This document shows, piece after piece, positions 1 to 7,988 of a stretch of DNA of 64,000 bases. Each line of letters opens with the position of its first letter. Position 1 is the stretch's first letter. A program made the position numbers and the translations under genes. The notes under the pieces were generated by a model that saw nothing but the letters and a program-made list of their open reading frames with translations, was not told the origin of the DNA and did no database searches. Source of the DNA: Streptomyces sp. MMBL 11-1 (GTDB taxonomy: Bacteria; Actinomycetota; Actinomycetes; Streptomycetales; Streptomycetaceae); the NCBI RefSeq assembly GCF_028622875.1, contig NZ_CP117709.1:2108001-2172000 (forward strand). Direction: 5' to 3'.

Positions 1-1133
1 CCTCCGTCGAGGCACCCGACGCCAGGACCGTCAAGCTGAGGCTGAAGTCACCGGACCCGCTGCTGCTCACCCACCTGGCGCACGAGGCGGGCATGATCGC
101 CTCCCCGGCCGCCCTGAAGAAGTACGGCAAGGACTTCAGCCGCCACCCCGTGGGCACCGGCCCCTTCACCTTCTCGGTGTGGCGTTCCAAGGTGCAGCTG
201 ACCGCCGAGCGCAACGCCACGTACTGGGCGAAGGCCTCCGACGGCAGCAGCCTGCCCAAGCTCGAGAAGGTCGTCCTGCGCTTCGTCACCGAGGCCAAGG
301 TGCTGCGCGCCGAACTCTCCACCGGCGGCGTCCAACTGGTGCGCGCCCTGCCCCCGGAGGAGTACAAGCAGCTCGCCGACGACAAGCGCGTCGTCATCAA
401 GGACGGCGGGGTGCGACGCTCCTACTACGTCGCCCTCAACACCACCAAGGGCCCCTTCAAGAACCCGAAGGTGCGCGCCGCGTTCGCTCAGGCCGTCGAC
501 CGTCGCTCGGTGGGCAAGGCGGCGGCGGGCGACGAGTACGACATCGCCCCGTCCTTCGCGACCACCTCCGACTGGTTCTACGACGACTCCATAGCCCCCC
601 TGCCGCACGACGCGGACACGGCGCGCAAGGCGCTCAAGGACGCGGGGCTGCGCGGTGAGGTTCCGCTCACCCTGGTCGCCCGCCGCCGCGCCCCCGACCC
701 CACCATCGCCGAGCTGCTGCAGAGCCAGCTCACCGAGGCCGGCTTCGCCGCCAAGGCCGAAGTCCTGGAGTTCCAGACGATGCTGGACCGGATGAAGAAG
801 CGGGACTTCGACGCGGCGCTGCTGGTCATCGACATACCGCGCCTGGACCCGTCGCTCTCCTTCGACCCGTACTTCACCAGCGACGGCCCCAACAACTGGT
901 CCGGCCTCGACGACCGCACCCTCGACGCGCTCCTCGCCGACGGCGCCGAGTTGGCCGAACGGCCCGACCGGAAGAAGGCGTACGCGGACGCGCAGCGCCG
1001 CATCATCGACAACAACTACTGGGTCTTCCTGCACCAGGCGAAGTCCCCTCTCATCCACAGCAGCCGTCTCAAGGGCATCCAGCTGGACGTGGACGGCCAG
1101 TGGCGCCTCGCCGAAGCCGAACTGGGGGCGTGA
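1..1133 (+). CDS. ABC transporter family 5 substrate-binding protein, 5' end outside window
   Basis: The open frame runs in from the window edge (first full codon at base 3) and ends with TGA at 1131-1133, so the signal peptide and N-terminal lobe are missing. The visible part matches the C-terminal two thirds of peptide/nickel-type (SBP_bac_5) binding proteins: the segment around GTGPF, a YYVALNT-like strand, an AFAQAVDR helix, and the late FFLHQA-like strand near the end. Such lipoproteins capture a peptide or oligosaccharide outside the membrane and hand it to an ABC permease. The ATPase gene follows after 4 bases; the permease genes are presumably upstream of the window. Linked enzymes make a sugar or sugar-acid ligand plausible, but this is inference. 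Confidence 0.9.
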   Translation, partial: SVEAPDARTVKLRLKSPDPLLLTHLAHEAGMIASPAALKKYGKDFSRHPVGTGPFTFSVWRSKVQLTAERNATYWAKASDGSSLPKLEKVVLRFVTEAKVLRAELSTGGVQLVRALPPEEYKQLADDKRVVIKDGGVRRSYYVALNTTKGPFKNPKVRAAFAQAVDRRSVGKAAAGDEYDIAPSFATTSDWFYDDSIAPLPHDADTARKALKDAGLRGEVPLTLVARRRAPDPTIAELLQSQLTEAGFAAKAEVLEFQTMLDRMKKRDFDAALLVIDIPRLDPSLSFDPYFTSDGPNNWSGLDDRTLDALLADGAELAERPDRKKAYADAQRRIIDNNYWVFLHQAKSPLIHSSRLKGIQLDVDGQWRLAEAELGA

Positions 1134-1137
1134 CGCC

Positions 1138-3015
1138 ATGTCCCTCCTTGAGATCAAGGACCTCAGCGTCACCTTCAACGCCACCCCGGCCGGCCCGCCC
1201 GTGCGCGCCGTGGACAGCGTCGACCTCACCCTGAAGGCGGGCGAGACGCTGGCCGTCGTCGGCGAGTCCGGGTCCGGAAAGACGGTGACGGCACTCAGCC
1301 TGCTCGGGCTGAACCCGCCCGAGCCGGTCTGCGGCATCACCGGCGCGATCCGGCTCAACGGCGAGGACCTGCGCACCCTGGACGCCAAGCAGTGGCGGTC
1401 GGTGCGCGGGCGGCGGGTGGCCATGGTCTTCCAGGACCCCGGCTCCGCGCTGAACCCGCTGCTCACCACCGGCACCCAGATCATGGACGCGGTGCGCGCC
1501 CATGAACGGATGGGCAAGGACGAAGCCCGCCGCCGTGCGGTTCAGGCGCTGGAGCGGGCGCGGATGCCGGACCCGGAGAGCAGGCTGCGGCAGTACGCCC
1601 ACGAGTTGTCCGGCGGTATGCGGCAGCGCGCCGCCATCGCCCTCGCCATCGCGTCCGGGCCCGAGGTGCTCATCGCGGACGAGCCGACCACCGCCCTGGA
1701 CGTCGCCGTACAGGCGGAGATCATGGAGATGCTCCGCTCCCTCTGCGACGACCTCGGCATGGGCCTGATCCTGATCACCCATGACCTCGGGGTGGTCGCC
1801 GAGCAGGCCGACACGGTCGCGGTGATGTACGCGGGCCGGGTCGTGGAGAGCGGCCCCGCCGCCCATGTGCTGAAGAACCCGCGCATGCCGTACACGCAGG
1901 CGCTGCTCGCGGCCACACCCCGGGTCGACGCGGCCGCCCGTACCCGGCTGGTCTCCGTGGAGGGGCAGCCGCCGCGGCTGCAGGGCCGTGCCACGGGCTG
2001 CTCCTTCGCCCCGCGCTGCCCCGTCGCCGTGGACGACTGCGCGACGACCGTGCCCGAGCTGAAGGTGTACGGCTCCGACCACGCGGCCGCCTGTCACTTC
2101 GCGGACGCCCCGGTGGAACTGCCCGCCGGGCGGGCCCTGCCGGTGCTCGGTCCCGAGCCCGTCAGCGCGGTGTCCGACGGGGCCGCGCCGATCGCCGAGT
2201 TCGACGGCGTCGATCTGCGCTACCCCGTCCGGAGCGGGGCGCTGCGCCGGATCACCGGGCACGTGCACGCCGTCCAGGACGTGAGTCTGCGGGTGGAGGC
2301 GGGGAAGACGCTGGCGCTGGTCGGCGAGTCCGGTTCGGGCAAGACCAGCCTGACCAAACTGCTGCTGCGCCTGGAGCGGCCGTCCGGCGGTTCCGTCCGC
2401 TACGACGGCATCGACGTGACCCGGCCGGGCCCCGCGGAGCTGCGCCGCCTCCAGCGGGAGGTGCAGGTCGTCTTCCAGAACCCGTACGCCAGTCTCGACC
2501 CCCGGCTGACGGTCCGGCAGATCCTCCAGGAACCCCTGCGGGTGCACGGCCTGGAGTCCGGCGAGAGCGTGCTGACCGGGCTGCTGCGGGACGTGGGCCT
2601 CGACTCCTTCGCCCTGGACCGCTTCCCGGCCGCGTTCTCCGGCGGCCAGCGGCAACGCATCGCCATCGCGCGTGCCCTTGCCCTGCGCCCCCGGCTCATC
2701 GTCTGCGACGAGGCGGTCAGCGCCCTCGACGTCTCGATCCAGGCACAGGTCCTCAACCTGCTCGCCGCCCTCCAGGCCGAGCACGGCATGGCCTATCTCT
2801 TCATCACCCACGACCTGGCGGTGGTCCGCTCGGTGGCGCACCGCATCGCCGTGATGCGCCACGGCCGGATCGTCGAGGAGGGCCCGGCCGAGGACATCTA
2901 CGCCGATCCCGCCCACGACTACACCCGTGAACTGCTGGCAAGCGCGCCCGGCCGGCACTCCCGTACGACACCGAACTCCCCGCACAAGGAACGGAGCCCC
3001 CAGTGGCGAAGGTGA
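1138..3015 (+). CDS. Fused dual ABC ATPase (DppD-DppF / OppD-OppF type)
   Basis: A 625-residue protein with two complete nucleotide-binding domains in tandem. Each has a Walker A GESGSGKT (about residues 42-49 and 397-404), an ABC signature (LSGGMRQR in the first half, FSGGQRQR in the second) and a Walker B (LIADEPTTALD, then VCDEAVSALD). Between them is the oligopeptide-transporter C-terminal extension with clustered cysteines (GCSFAPRCP, then C in AACHF), which in this family can bind an Fe-S cluster. It energises uptake by the family 5 importer whose binding protein lies just upstream. It starts 4 bases after that gene and its 3' end overlaps the next gene by 13 bases, so the locus is almost certainly one transcript. 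Confidence 0.93.
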   Translation: MSLLEIKDLSVTFNATPAGPPVRAVDSVDLTLKAGETLAVVGESGSGKTVTALSLLGLNPPEPVCGITGAIRLNGEDLRTLDAKQWRSVRGRRVAMVFQDPGSALNPLLTTGTQIMDAVRAHERMGKDEARRRAVQALERARMPDPESRLRQYAHELSGGMRQRAAIALAIASGPEVLIADEPTTALDVAVQAEIMEMLRSLCDDLGMGLILITHDLGVVAEQADTVAVMYAGRVVESGPAAHVLKNPRMPYTQALLAATPRVDAAARTRLVSVEGQPPRLQGRATGCSFAPRCPVAVDDCATTVPELKVYGSDHAAACHFADAPVELPAGRALPVLGPEPVSAVSDGAAPIAEFDGVDLRYPVRSGALRRITGHVHAVQDVSLRVEAGKTLALVGESGSGKTSLTKLLLRLERPSGGSVRYDGIDVTRPGPAELRRLQREVQVVFQNPYASLDPRLTVRQILQEPLRVHGLESGESVLTGLLRDVGLDSFALDRFPAAFSGGQRQRIAIARALALRPRLIVCDEAVSALDVSIQAQVLNLLAALQAEHGMAYLFITHDLAVVRSVAHRIAVMRHGRIVEEGPAEDIYADPAHDYTRELLASAPGRHSRTTPNSPHKERSPQWRR

Positions 3016-4166
3016 CCAGGGTCGTCCTGACCTCGATCAACACCCCCCGGCACAACAGCATCACCTGCGGCCACATCCTCGTCGAACTCCACACCGACGA
3101 CGACTCCCTGGTGGGTGTGGGGGAGATGTCCGACCTCCAGCACCTGCCGCGCTTCCACTTCGACGTCCCCGAACTGGAGGCCACCCTCAACGAGATCCTC
3201 GTCGGACTCGACGCCCTCCAGCTCACCGAGGTGGAACGGCGCCTGGAGGCCAACTTCCCGCAGGCCGGCTACATCTACGACAAGAGCCGTGCCATCAAGT
3301 GCGGTGTGGACATCGCCTTCTGGGACCTCGCGGCCAAGCAGCTCGGCGTGCGCGTGGTCGACCTGCTGGGCGGCGCGGTACGCGAGTCCGTGCCGATCGC
3401 CTACCCGGTCTTCCGGCAGCAGAGCGAGGAGGACGTCGAACGCAACCTCGCCATGGTGGAGCGGCGCCTCACCGAGGGTTTCGAGTACTTCCGGGTGTAC
3501 GTGGGCCGCCGGCTCGACCTGGACGAGCGCTTCCTGCGCACCGCCCGGGAACGGTTCGGCGACCGCATCACCATCAAGTCCCTCGACTTCTCCAACCTGC
3601 TGGACGCCAAGGCGGCCTGCAACTTCGCCGAACGCGTCGCCGACGTGGGCTACGGCCTGGTCGAGGCCCCGGCCCCCAACCACGACGTACGAGGCCTCGT
3701 GTACGCCCGCAACCGGCTCGCCGTCCCCATCAGCGAGCACGTCTACGGCTTCCGCTGGGCACTTGACCTGGTCGCCGCGGACGCGGTCGACGTGTTCAAC
3801 GTGAGCGTCATCGCGATCGGCGGGATCACCCCGGCCCGGCGGATCTTCTCGATCGCCGAGGCCGCCGGGAAGACCTGCCTGGTGGGCACCACCCAGGAAC
3901 TGTCCATCGGTACGGCAGCCGCCGCCCACATCGCCATGGCGATGCCGCCGGTCACCGAGCCCAGCGACCCGGTGGGCCCGCTGCTCTACACCCGCGACGT
4001 GGTGACCGACCCGGTGCGCTACATCGACGGCAGGCTGCACGTGCCGTCCGGCCCCGGCCTCGGCATGACCCTCGACCCGGAGCTGGTCAAGGCGTCGGCG
4101 TCCCCGCTGACCTGGGCGTCGACCAGCGCGGCGGCCGTGGTGGACCGTCAGGAGACGCAGCGATGA
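3003..4166 (+). CDS. Enolase-superfamily (mandelate racemase-like) enzyme with atypical active site
   Basis: A 387-residue protein with a GTG start inside the end of the ATPase gene. The N-terminal capping domain is followed by a TIM-barrel. The metal-ligand triad is readable: D195 (in KSLDF), E221 (in LVEAP) and E245 (in ISEH). At the usual catalytic K-x-K position the sequence is R164-V-Y166 (FRVYVG). The His-Asp dyad of mandelate racemase is not evident: the strand before GG reads NVSVIAIGG and the next strand reads VGTTQEL. Enolase-superfamily enzymes abstract an alpha-proton from a carboxylate, and many are sugar-acid dehydratases. Here only the Mg2+ site and fold can be supported. The neighbours (SDR, RraA-like lyase, 2-hydroxyacid dehydrogenase) suggest a hydroxy-acid substrate. 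Confidence 0.88.
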   Translation: MAKVTRVVLTSINTPRHNSITCGHILVELHTDDDSLVGVGEMSDLQHLPRFHFDVPELEATLNEILVGLDALQLTEVERRLEANFPQAGYIYDKSRAIKCGVDIAFWDLAAKQLGVRVVDLLGGAVRESVPIAYPVFRQQSEEDVERNLAMVERRLTEGFEYFRVYVGRRLDLDERFLRTARERFGDRITIKSLDFSNLLDAKAACNFAERVADVGYGLVEAPAPNHDVRGLVYARNRLAVPISEHVYGFRWALDLVAADAVDVFNVSVIAIGGITPARRIFSIAEAAGKTCLVGTTQELSIGTAAAAHIAMAMPPVTEPSDPVGPLLYTRDVVTDPVRYIDGRLHVPSGPGLGMTLDPELVKASASPLTWASTSAAAVVDRQETQR

Positions 4167-5107
4167 CGGGCGGTTCGGACAGCACCGGCGGTACGGGCCC
4201 GGCCCGGGACCCCGCGGCTCCGCCAGGCGGGTCCCGCGGCCCCGCCGACACGGTCCCCGCCTCTCCCGGCCGCCGTTTCACCGGCCGTGTGGCCCTCGTC
4301 ACCGGCGGCGCCCGCAACATCGGCCTCGCCATCGCCGTACGACTGGCCGAGGAGGGCGCCGCGATCGCGGTCAACGGACCTGACCCGGAGGAGGCCGAGG
4401 CGGCGGCGGCCGCGCTGCGGGACGGCGGGGCGCGTGCCGTCGCCTGTCCCGGCGACGTGTCGGACCCCGCGCAGGTCGACGCGTTCGTCGCCCGCGCCGT
4501 GGCGGAGCTCGGCGGCCTGGACGTGGTCGTCAACAACGCCGCCGCCGCCATGGTCGGCCGCGGCGGCCTCCTCGACCTGGACCCGGCGGACTGGGACCGC
4601 AGCTTCGCGGTCAACGCGCGCGGCACCTTCCTGTGCACGGTCGCCGCCGCCCGGGTCATGCGGGCCGGAGGCGCCGTCGTCAACATCTCCTCCGTCGGCG
4701 CGACCCGCGCCCACCGCGCGGCCGTCGCCTACGACGCCTCCAAGGGAGCCGTAGAGGCCACCACCAGGGCCACCGCCCTGGAACTCGCACCGCTCGGCAT
4801 CCGCGTCAACGCCGTCGCGCCCGGCCCCGTCATCAACGACCGGTACGAGCTGCTGGACGCCGCGCAGAAGAGCGCCCGTATCCGGCCGGTGCCGCTCGGC
4901 CGGATGGGCGACGGTGCCGATGTCGCGGCGGCGGTCGCCTTCCTCGCCTCCGCCGACGCCTCCTTCATCACCGGCCAGGTGCTCACCGTCGACGGCGGTC
5001 TGACCGCCCAGATCCGGCCCCCGGGCACCGACCCGTCCCTCGACTCCCCCGCCACCACCACCCCGGCGCCCCTCGGCGCCGGCCGGCCGCAAGGAACCGC
5101 ATCATGA
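4163..5107 (+). CDS. SDR family NAD(P)-dependent oxidoreductase
   Basis: A 314-residue classical short-chain dehydrogenase. The cofactor motif TGGARNIG lies at residues 47-54, the NNA motif at 124-126, Ser176/177, and the Tyr190-x3-Lys194 catalytic pair. The first ~38 residues are a Gly/Pro/Ser-rich extension, longer than usual, so translation might really begin later. The ATG overlaps the upstream stop (ATGA), which fixes the annotated start by coupling. The C-terminal ~20 residues are Pro/Thr-rich. It probably oxidises or reduces a hydroxyl/keto group of the sugar or sugar acid handled by this locus; the substrate cannot be read from sequence. Confidence 0.92.
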   Translation: MTGGSDSTGGTGPARDPAAPPGGSRGPADTVPASPGRRFTGRVALVTGGARNIGLAIAVRLAEEGAAIAVNGPDPEEAEAAAAALRDGGARAVACPGDVSDPAQVDAFVARAVAELGGLDVVVNNAAAAMVGRGGLLDLDPADWDRSFAVNARGTFLCTVAAARVMRAGGAVVNISSVGATRAHRAAVAYDASKGAVEATTRATALELAPLGIRVNAVAPGPVINDRYELLDAAQKSARIRPVPLGRMGDGADVAAAVAFLASADASFITGQVLTVDGGLTAQIRPPGTDPSLDSPATTTPAPLGAGRPQGTAS

Positions 5108-5871
5108 CCGAGACGCCCCAGGCACCGCTGAACCCCGACGACCTGGCCGCGCTCCGTGAGGCCAGCACCGCGACCCTCACCACCCAGCTGTTCAAGCTGG
5201 GCCTGCGCAACACCTTCCTCGCCGGGCTCGGCCGGGTGACCGGCGACCAGCCGCGCATGGTGGGCGAGGCGTTCACGCTGCGCTACATCCCGGCGCGCGA
5301 GGACATCGACACCCTCGATGTCTTCGACGACTACGACCATCCGCAGCGCGCCGCGATCGAGCAGGCCGGCCCCGGCCAGGTCCTGGTCGTGGACTGCCGT
5401 GGCGAGGGCCGCGCCGCCTCGGCCGGCAACATCCTGCTGTCCCGGCTGTCGGTGCGCGGCGCGGCCGGTCTGGTCACGGACGGCACGCTGCGCGACATCG
5501 AGGAGATCAGCAGGCTGCCGCTGCCGGTGTACGCGGCCGGTGCCGCCGCGATGACCAATCTCGCCCAGCACCACGCGGTCGACACCCAGGTCCCGGTCGG
5601 CTGCGCGGGCGTCGCCGTCTACCCGGGGGACGTCCTGGTCGGCGACCGCGACGGCGTGGTCTGCGTACCGCGCCATCTCGTGCCGGTGGTCGCCCGTCAG
5701 GCTCGGGAGCAGGAGCGCCTGGAGGCGTTCCTCACCGAGCGCGTCCTGGCCGGCGCCCCCCTGCGCGGCACCTACCCGGCGGACGAGGAAACGCTGCGCG
5801 CGTACGAGGAGAGCCGTCTCGCGACCGCCGCGCAGCCCTCGGCGCGGGTTCAGCCGCAGCCGCAGGGCTGA
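5104..5871 (+). CDS. RraA / HMG-aldolase-like lyase family protein
   Basis: A 255-residue protein whose ATG overlaps the SDR stop (ATGA). It carries family features: the LLSRLSVRGAAG turn, the VTDGTLRD motif that in characterised HMG/CHA aldolases contributes Mg2+ and substrate ligands, and the late PGDVLVGDRDGVV loop. Characterised members cleave 4-hydroxy-2-oxo acids by retro-aldol reaction or decarboxylate oxaloacetate; others (RraA proper) bind RNase E. With a dehydratase-like enzyme, a dehydrogenase and a glycolate-oxidase-like pair alongside, a C-C lyase role is the more likely one. About 25 residues at the C terminus are Pro/Gln-rich and probably disordered. Confidence 0.85.
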   Translation: MTETPQAPLNPDDLAALREASTATLTTQLFKLGLRNTFLAGLGRVTGDQPRMVGEAFTLRYIPAREDIDTLDVFDDYDHPQRAAIEQAGPGQVLVVDCRGEGRAASAGNILLSRLSVRGAAGLVTDGTLRDIEEISRLPLPVYAAGAAAMTNLAQHHAVDTQVPVGCAGVAVYPGDVLVGDRDGVVCVPRHLVPVVARQAREQERLEAFLTERVLAGAPLRGTYPADEETLRAYEESRLATAAQPSARVQPQPQG

Positions 5872-5889
5872 CCCTCGCCCCTCCCCACT

Positions 5890-5916
5890 CCTGCGGCGGG
5901 GCGGGCCCGCCGCAGG
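5890..5916. terminator. Hairpin between the lyase gene and the glycosidase gene
   Basis: Perfect 11-bp arms (CCTGCGGCGGG / CCCGCCGCAGG) with a 5-nt loop start 19 bases after the RraA-like stop. There is no U-tract, as is common in Streptomyces. It probably ends or attenuates the upstream transcript. Confidence 0.6.
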
Positions 5917-5952
5917 GCATTACCAGCCTCCAAAAAAGAAGGCAGGAACACG

Positions 5953-7932
5953 ATGGTCAACTCTCCCTCCCTCAGGCGCCCCTCCGCGGCCTTGATCGCG
6001 GCCTCCCTCGTCGCCGGTCTGATATCCGTCGCGACGGCGGCCCCGGCCACGGCCGCCGATCTGACCGGCGACTTCGACTCCACCGCCGTCGGCACGACAC
6101 CCTCCGGCTGGTCCGTGACCGGAGCGGCCGGTGACGCCACCGTGCAGGACGTGCCCGGCACCGTCGACCGCAGTCTGCGGCTGCGCGACACCTCCACCGG
6201 CGCGCCCGTCACCGCGCGCGCCTCCTTCGGCACGACGGCCTCGATGGTCGTCGCGGGTTTCCGGCTGCGCGCCGCGCAGACCTCCGCGACGGTCGGTGTG
6301 CACCTCGACGGTGCGGGCGGCCACAACGTCACCGTCGCCATGGGTGCCGACGGGCGCCTCTTCACGTACGACGGCAGCGGGCGTGTCGACCTCGGCGCCT
6401 ACACGGCCGGCCGCTGGTACGACATCCGTGTCGTCGCCGACCCCTCCTCGGGCACCGCCGACGTCTACATCGACGGCTCCCGCACGGCGAGGCGTCTGGC
6501 GTTCCGCACCGCCACCACGTCCCTGGGCGGGCTCCAAGCCGGTGTCTCCACCGCCGACACCGGCACCGCCTGGCTGGACGACGTACGCGTCACCACCGAG
6601 TCCGGGCCGCAGGGCTGGCCCTACCTCGGACAGGTCGGCCCGCGACCCGCCCTCCAGATCGGCACCTCCAACCTGCTGGTCGGCGCCGAGACCCTGGACC
6701 GGGACTACGCCAGCCACCAGGCGTTCTCCCCGTACCTCGGCAAGCTCGGCGCGACCGGGGTGCGCCTCCAGGGCGGCTGGGCCAAGACCGAGAAGACCAA
6801 GGGCGTCTACGACTGGACCTGGCTGGACAAGATCGTCGATGACGCCCGTGCGAAAGGTCTCAAGCCGTGGATCCAGCTGTCGTACGGCAACAGGATCTAC
6901 AGCGGGGGCGGCGGTGGCGGCCTCGGCGGTGAACTGCCCTCCTCCGCCGAGGGCCTGAAGGCGTGGGACGCCTGGGTGAAGGCGATGGTGAACCGGTACA
7001 AGGACCGGGTCACCGAGTGGGAGGTCTGGAACGAGCCCAACCTCGCCGGTATCCCGGTCGCCGACTACACCGACTTCTACATCCGTACGGCCGGCCTGGT
7101 GCGCGCCGCGCAGCCCGGCGCGGTGATCTACGGACAGGAGGCGGGGATCGACGTCCCGTACGCCAAGGACTTCCTGACGCTGCTCTCCCAGAAGGGCAAG
7201 TCCGAGCTGCTGGGCGGCTTCAGCTACCACCCGTACAACGCCAACCCGGACGACGTCTGGACGTACCAGCAGGTCGCGAAGTTGAAGGCGCTGGTCGACC
7301 AGTACGCGCCCGGTGCGGTGATCCGGCAGGGGGAGAACGGCGCGCCCAGCACCCCGGGCAGCTTCGGTGCGCTGGGTGACCTGGACTGGACGGAGCTGAG
7401 CCAGTCGAAGTGGTTCCTGCGCCGGGTCCTCAACGACCTGGGCCGGGACATCAGTACCTCCGTCTTCAGCATCTCCGACCTGCACTACCCGGGGAAGGTC
7501 AACAGCAAGGGCCTGCTCCAGACCAACACGGACAAGTCGATCCGCTACGCGAAGCAGTCGTTCTACGCCGTGCAGGCCCTGGCGTCGGTCTTCGACAGCA
7601 GGCTGAAGCCGCTGCCCGGCTACGGCTGGAGTGCCACGCCCAGCACGTCGCTGACCGTTCAGGCCTTCGCCGACCGCACCAGCGGCCGCCAGGTCGTCGG
7701 CGTGTGGTCCGGTGCGGGCAAGCCCTCCGAGTCCAGAAACCGCACGTCCACGGATCTCACCTTCACCGGTGGTGACTTCTCCGACCCGGTGTACATCGAC
7801 GTACGCACGGGCGCCATCCACGACATCCCGGCCGCCAACTGGTCGGCGCAGGGCGGCACGTACACCTTCAAGGACATTCCGGTGTACGACTCGCCCGTCC
7901 TGATCGCGGACCGCTCCACCGTCAAGTTCTAG
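5953..7932 (+). CDS. Secreted glycoside hydrolase, clan GH-A (GH39-like), with N-terminal LamG-like domain
   Basis: A 659-residue exported enzyme. Residues 1-35 form a Sec signal peptide ending in an Ala-rich site (ATAADL). Residues ~36-215 look like a concanavalin-type (LamG/DUF1080-like) beta-sandwich. Residues ~225-560 form a (beta/alpha)8 barrel with WNEP (acid/base E361) and a second conserved glutamate E461 in RQGENG, the expected nucleophile; a beta-rich C-terminal domain follows. Architecture and motifs fit GH39/GH5-like glycosidases. It presumably releases the oligosaccharide or sugar acid imported by the upstream transporter. An AAGGCAGGA-like ribosome site precedes the ATG. Hairpins flank the gene on both sides, suggesting its transcript level is set separately from its neighbours. 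The exact GH family is not certain. Confidence 0.85.
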   Translation: MVNSPSLRRPSAALIAASLVAGLISVATAAPATAADLTGDFDSTAVGTTPSGWSVTGAAGDATVQDVPGTVDRSLRLRDTSTGAPVTARASFGTTASMVVAGFRLRAAQTSATVGVHLDGAGGHNVTVAMGADGRLFTYDGSGRVDLGAYTAGRWYDIRVVADPSSGTADVYIDGSRTARRLAFRTATTSLGGLQAGVSTADTGTAWLDDVRVTTESGPQGWPYLGQVGPRPALQIGTSNLLVGAETLDRDYASHQAFSPYLGKLGATGVRLQGGWAKTEKTKGVYDWTWLDKIVDDARAKGLKPWIQLSYGNRIYSGGGGGGLGGELPSSAEGLKAWDAWVKAMVNRYKDRVTEWEVWNEPNLAGIPVADYTDFYIRTAGLVRAAQPGAVIYGQEAGIDVPYAKDFLTLLSQKGKSELLGGFSYHPYNANPDDVWTYQQVAKLKALVDQYAPGAVIRQGENGAPSTPGSFGALGDLDWTELSQSKWFLRRVLNDLGRDISTSVFSISDLHYPGKVNSKGLLQTNTDKSIRYAKQSFYAVQALASVFDSRLKPLPGYGWSATPSTSLTVQAFADRTSGRQVVGVWSGAGKPSESRNRTSTDLTFTGGDFSDPVYIDVRTGAIHDIPAANWSAQGGTYTFKDIPVYDSPVLIADRSTVKF

Positions 7933-7939
7933 TGCCCTG

Positions 7940-7974
7940 CCGGTCCCGCCCCGGCACCGCCGGGGCGGGACCGG
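7940..7974. terminator. Strong hairpin after glycosidase gene
   Basis: A perfect 16-bp inverted repeat (CCGGTCCCGCCCCGGC and its complement) with a 3-nt loop begins 8 bases after the glycosidase stop. It ends 4 bases before the AGGAGG of the next gene, so it can act as terminator or as an mRNA 3'-end stabiliser while the ribosome site stays free. Confidence 0.7.
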
Positions 7975-7988
7975 CCCAGGAGGCAATC

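Noticed and set aside
1069..2985. 638-codon minus-strand frame opposite the dual ATPase
   Set aside because: Antisense shadow; the plus strand carries complete ABC motifs.
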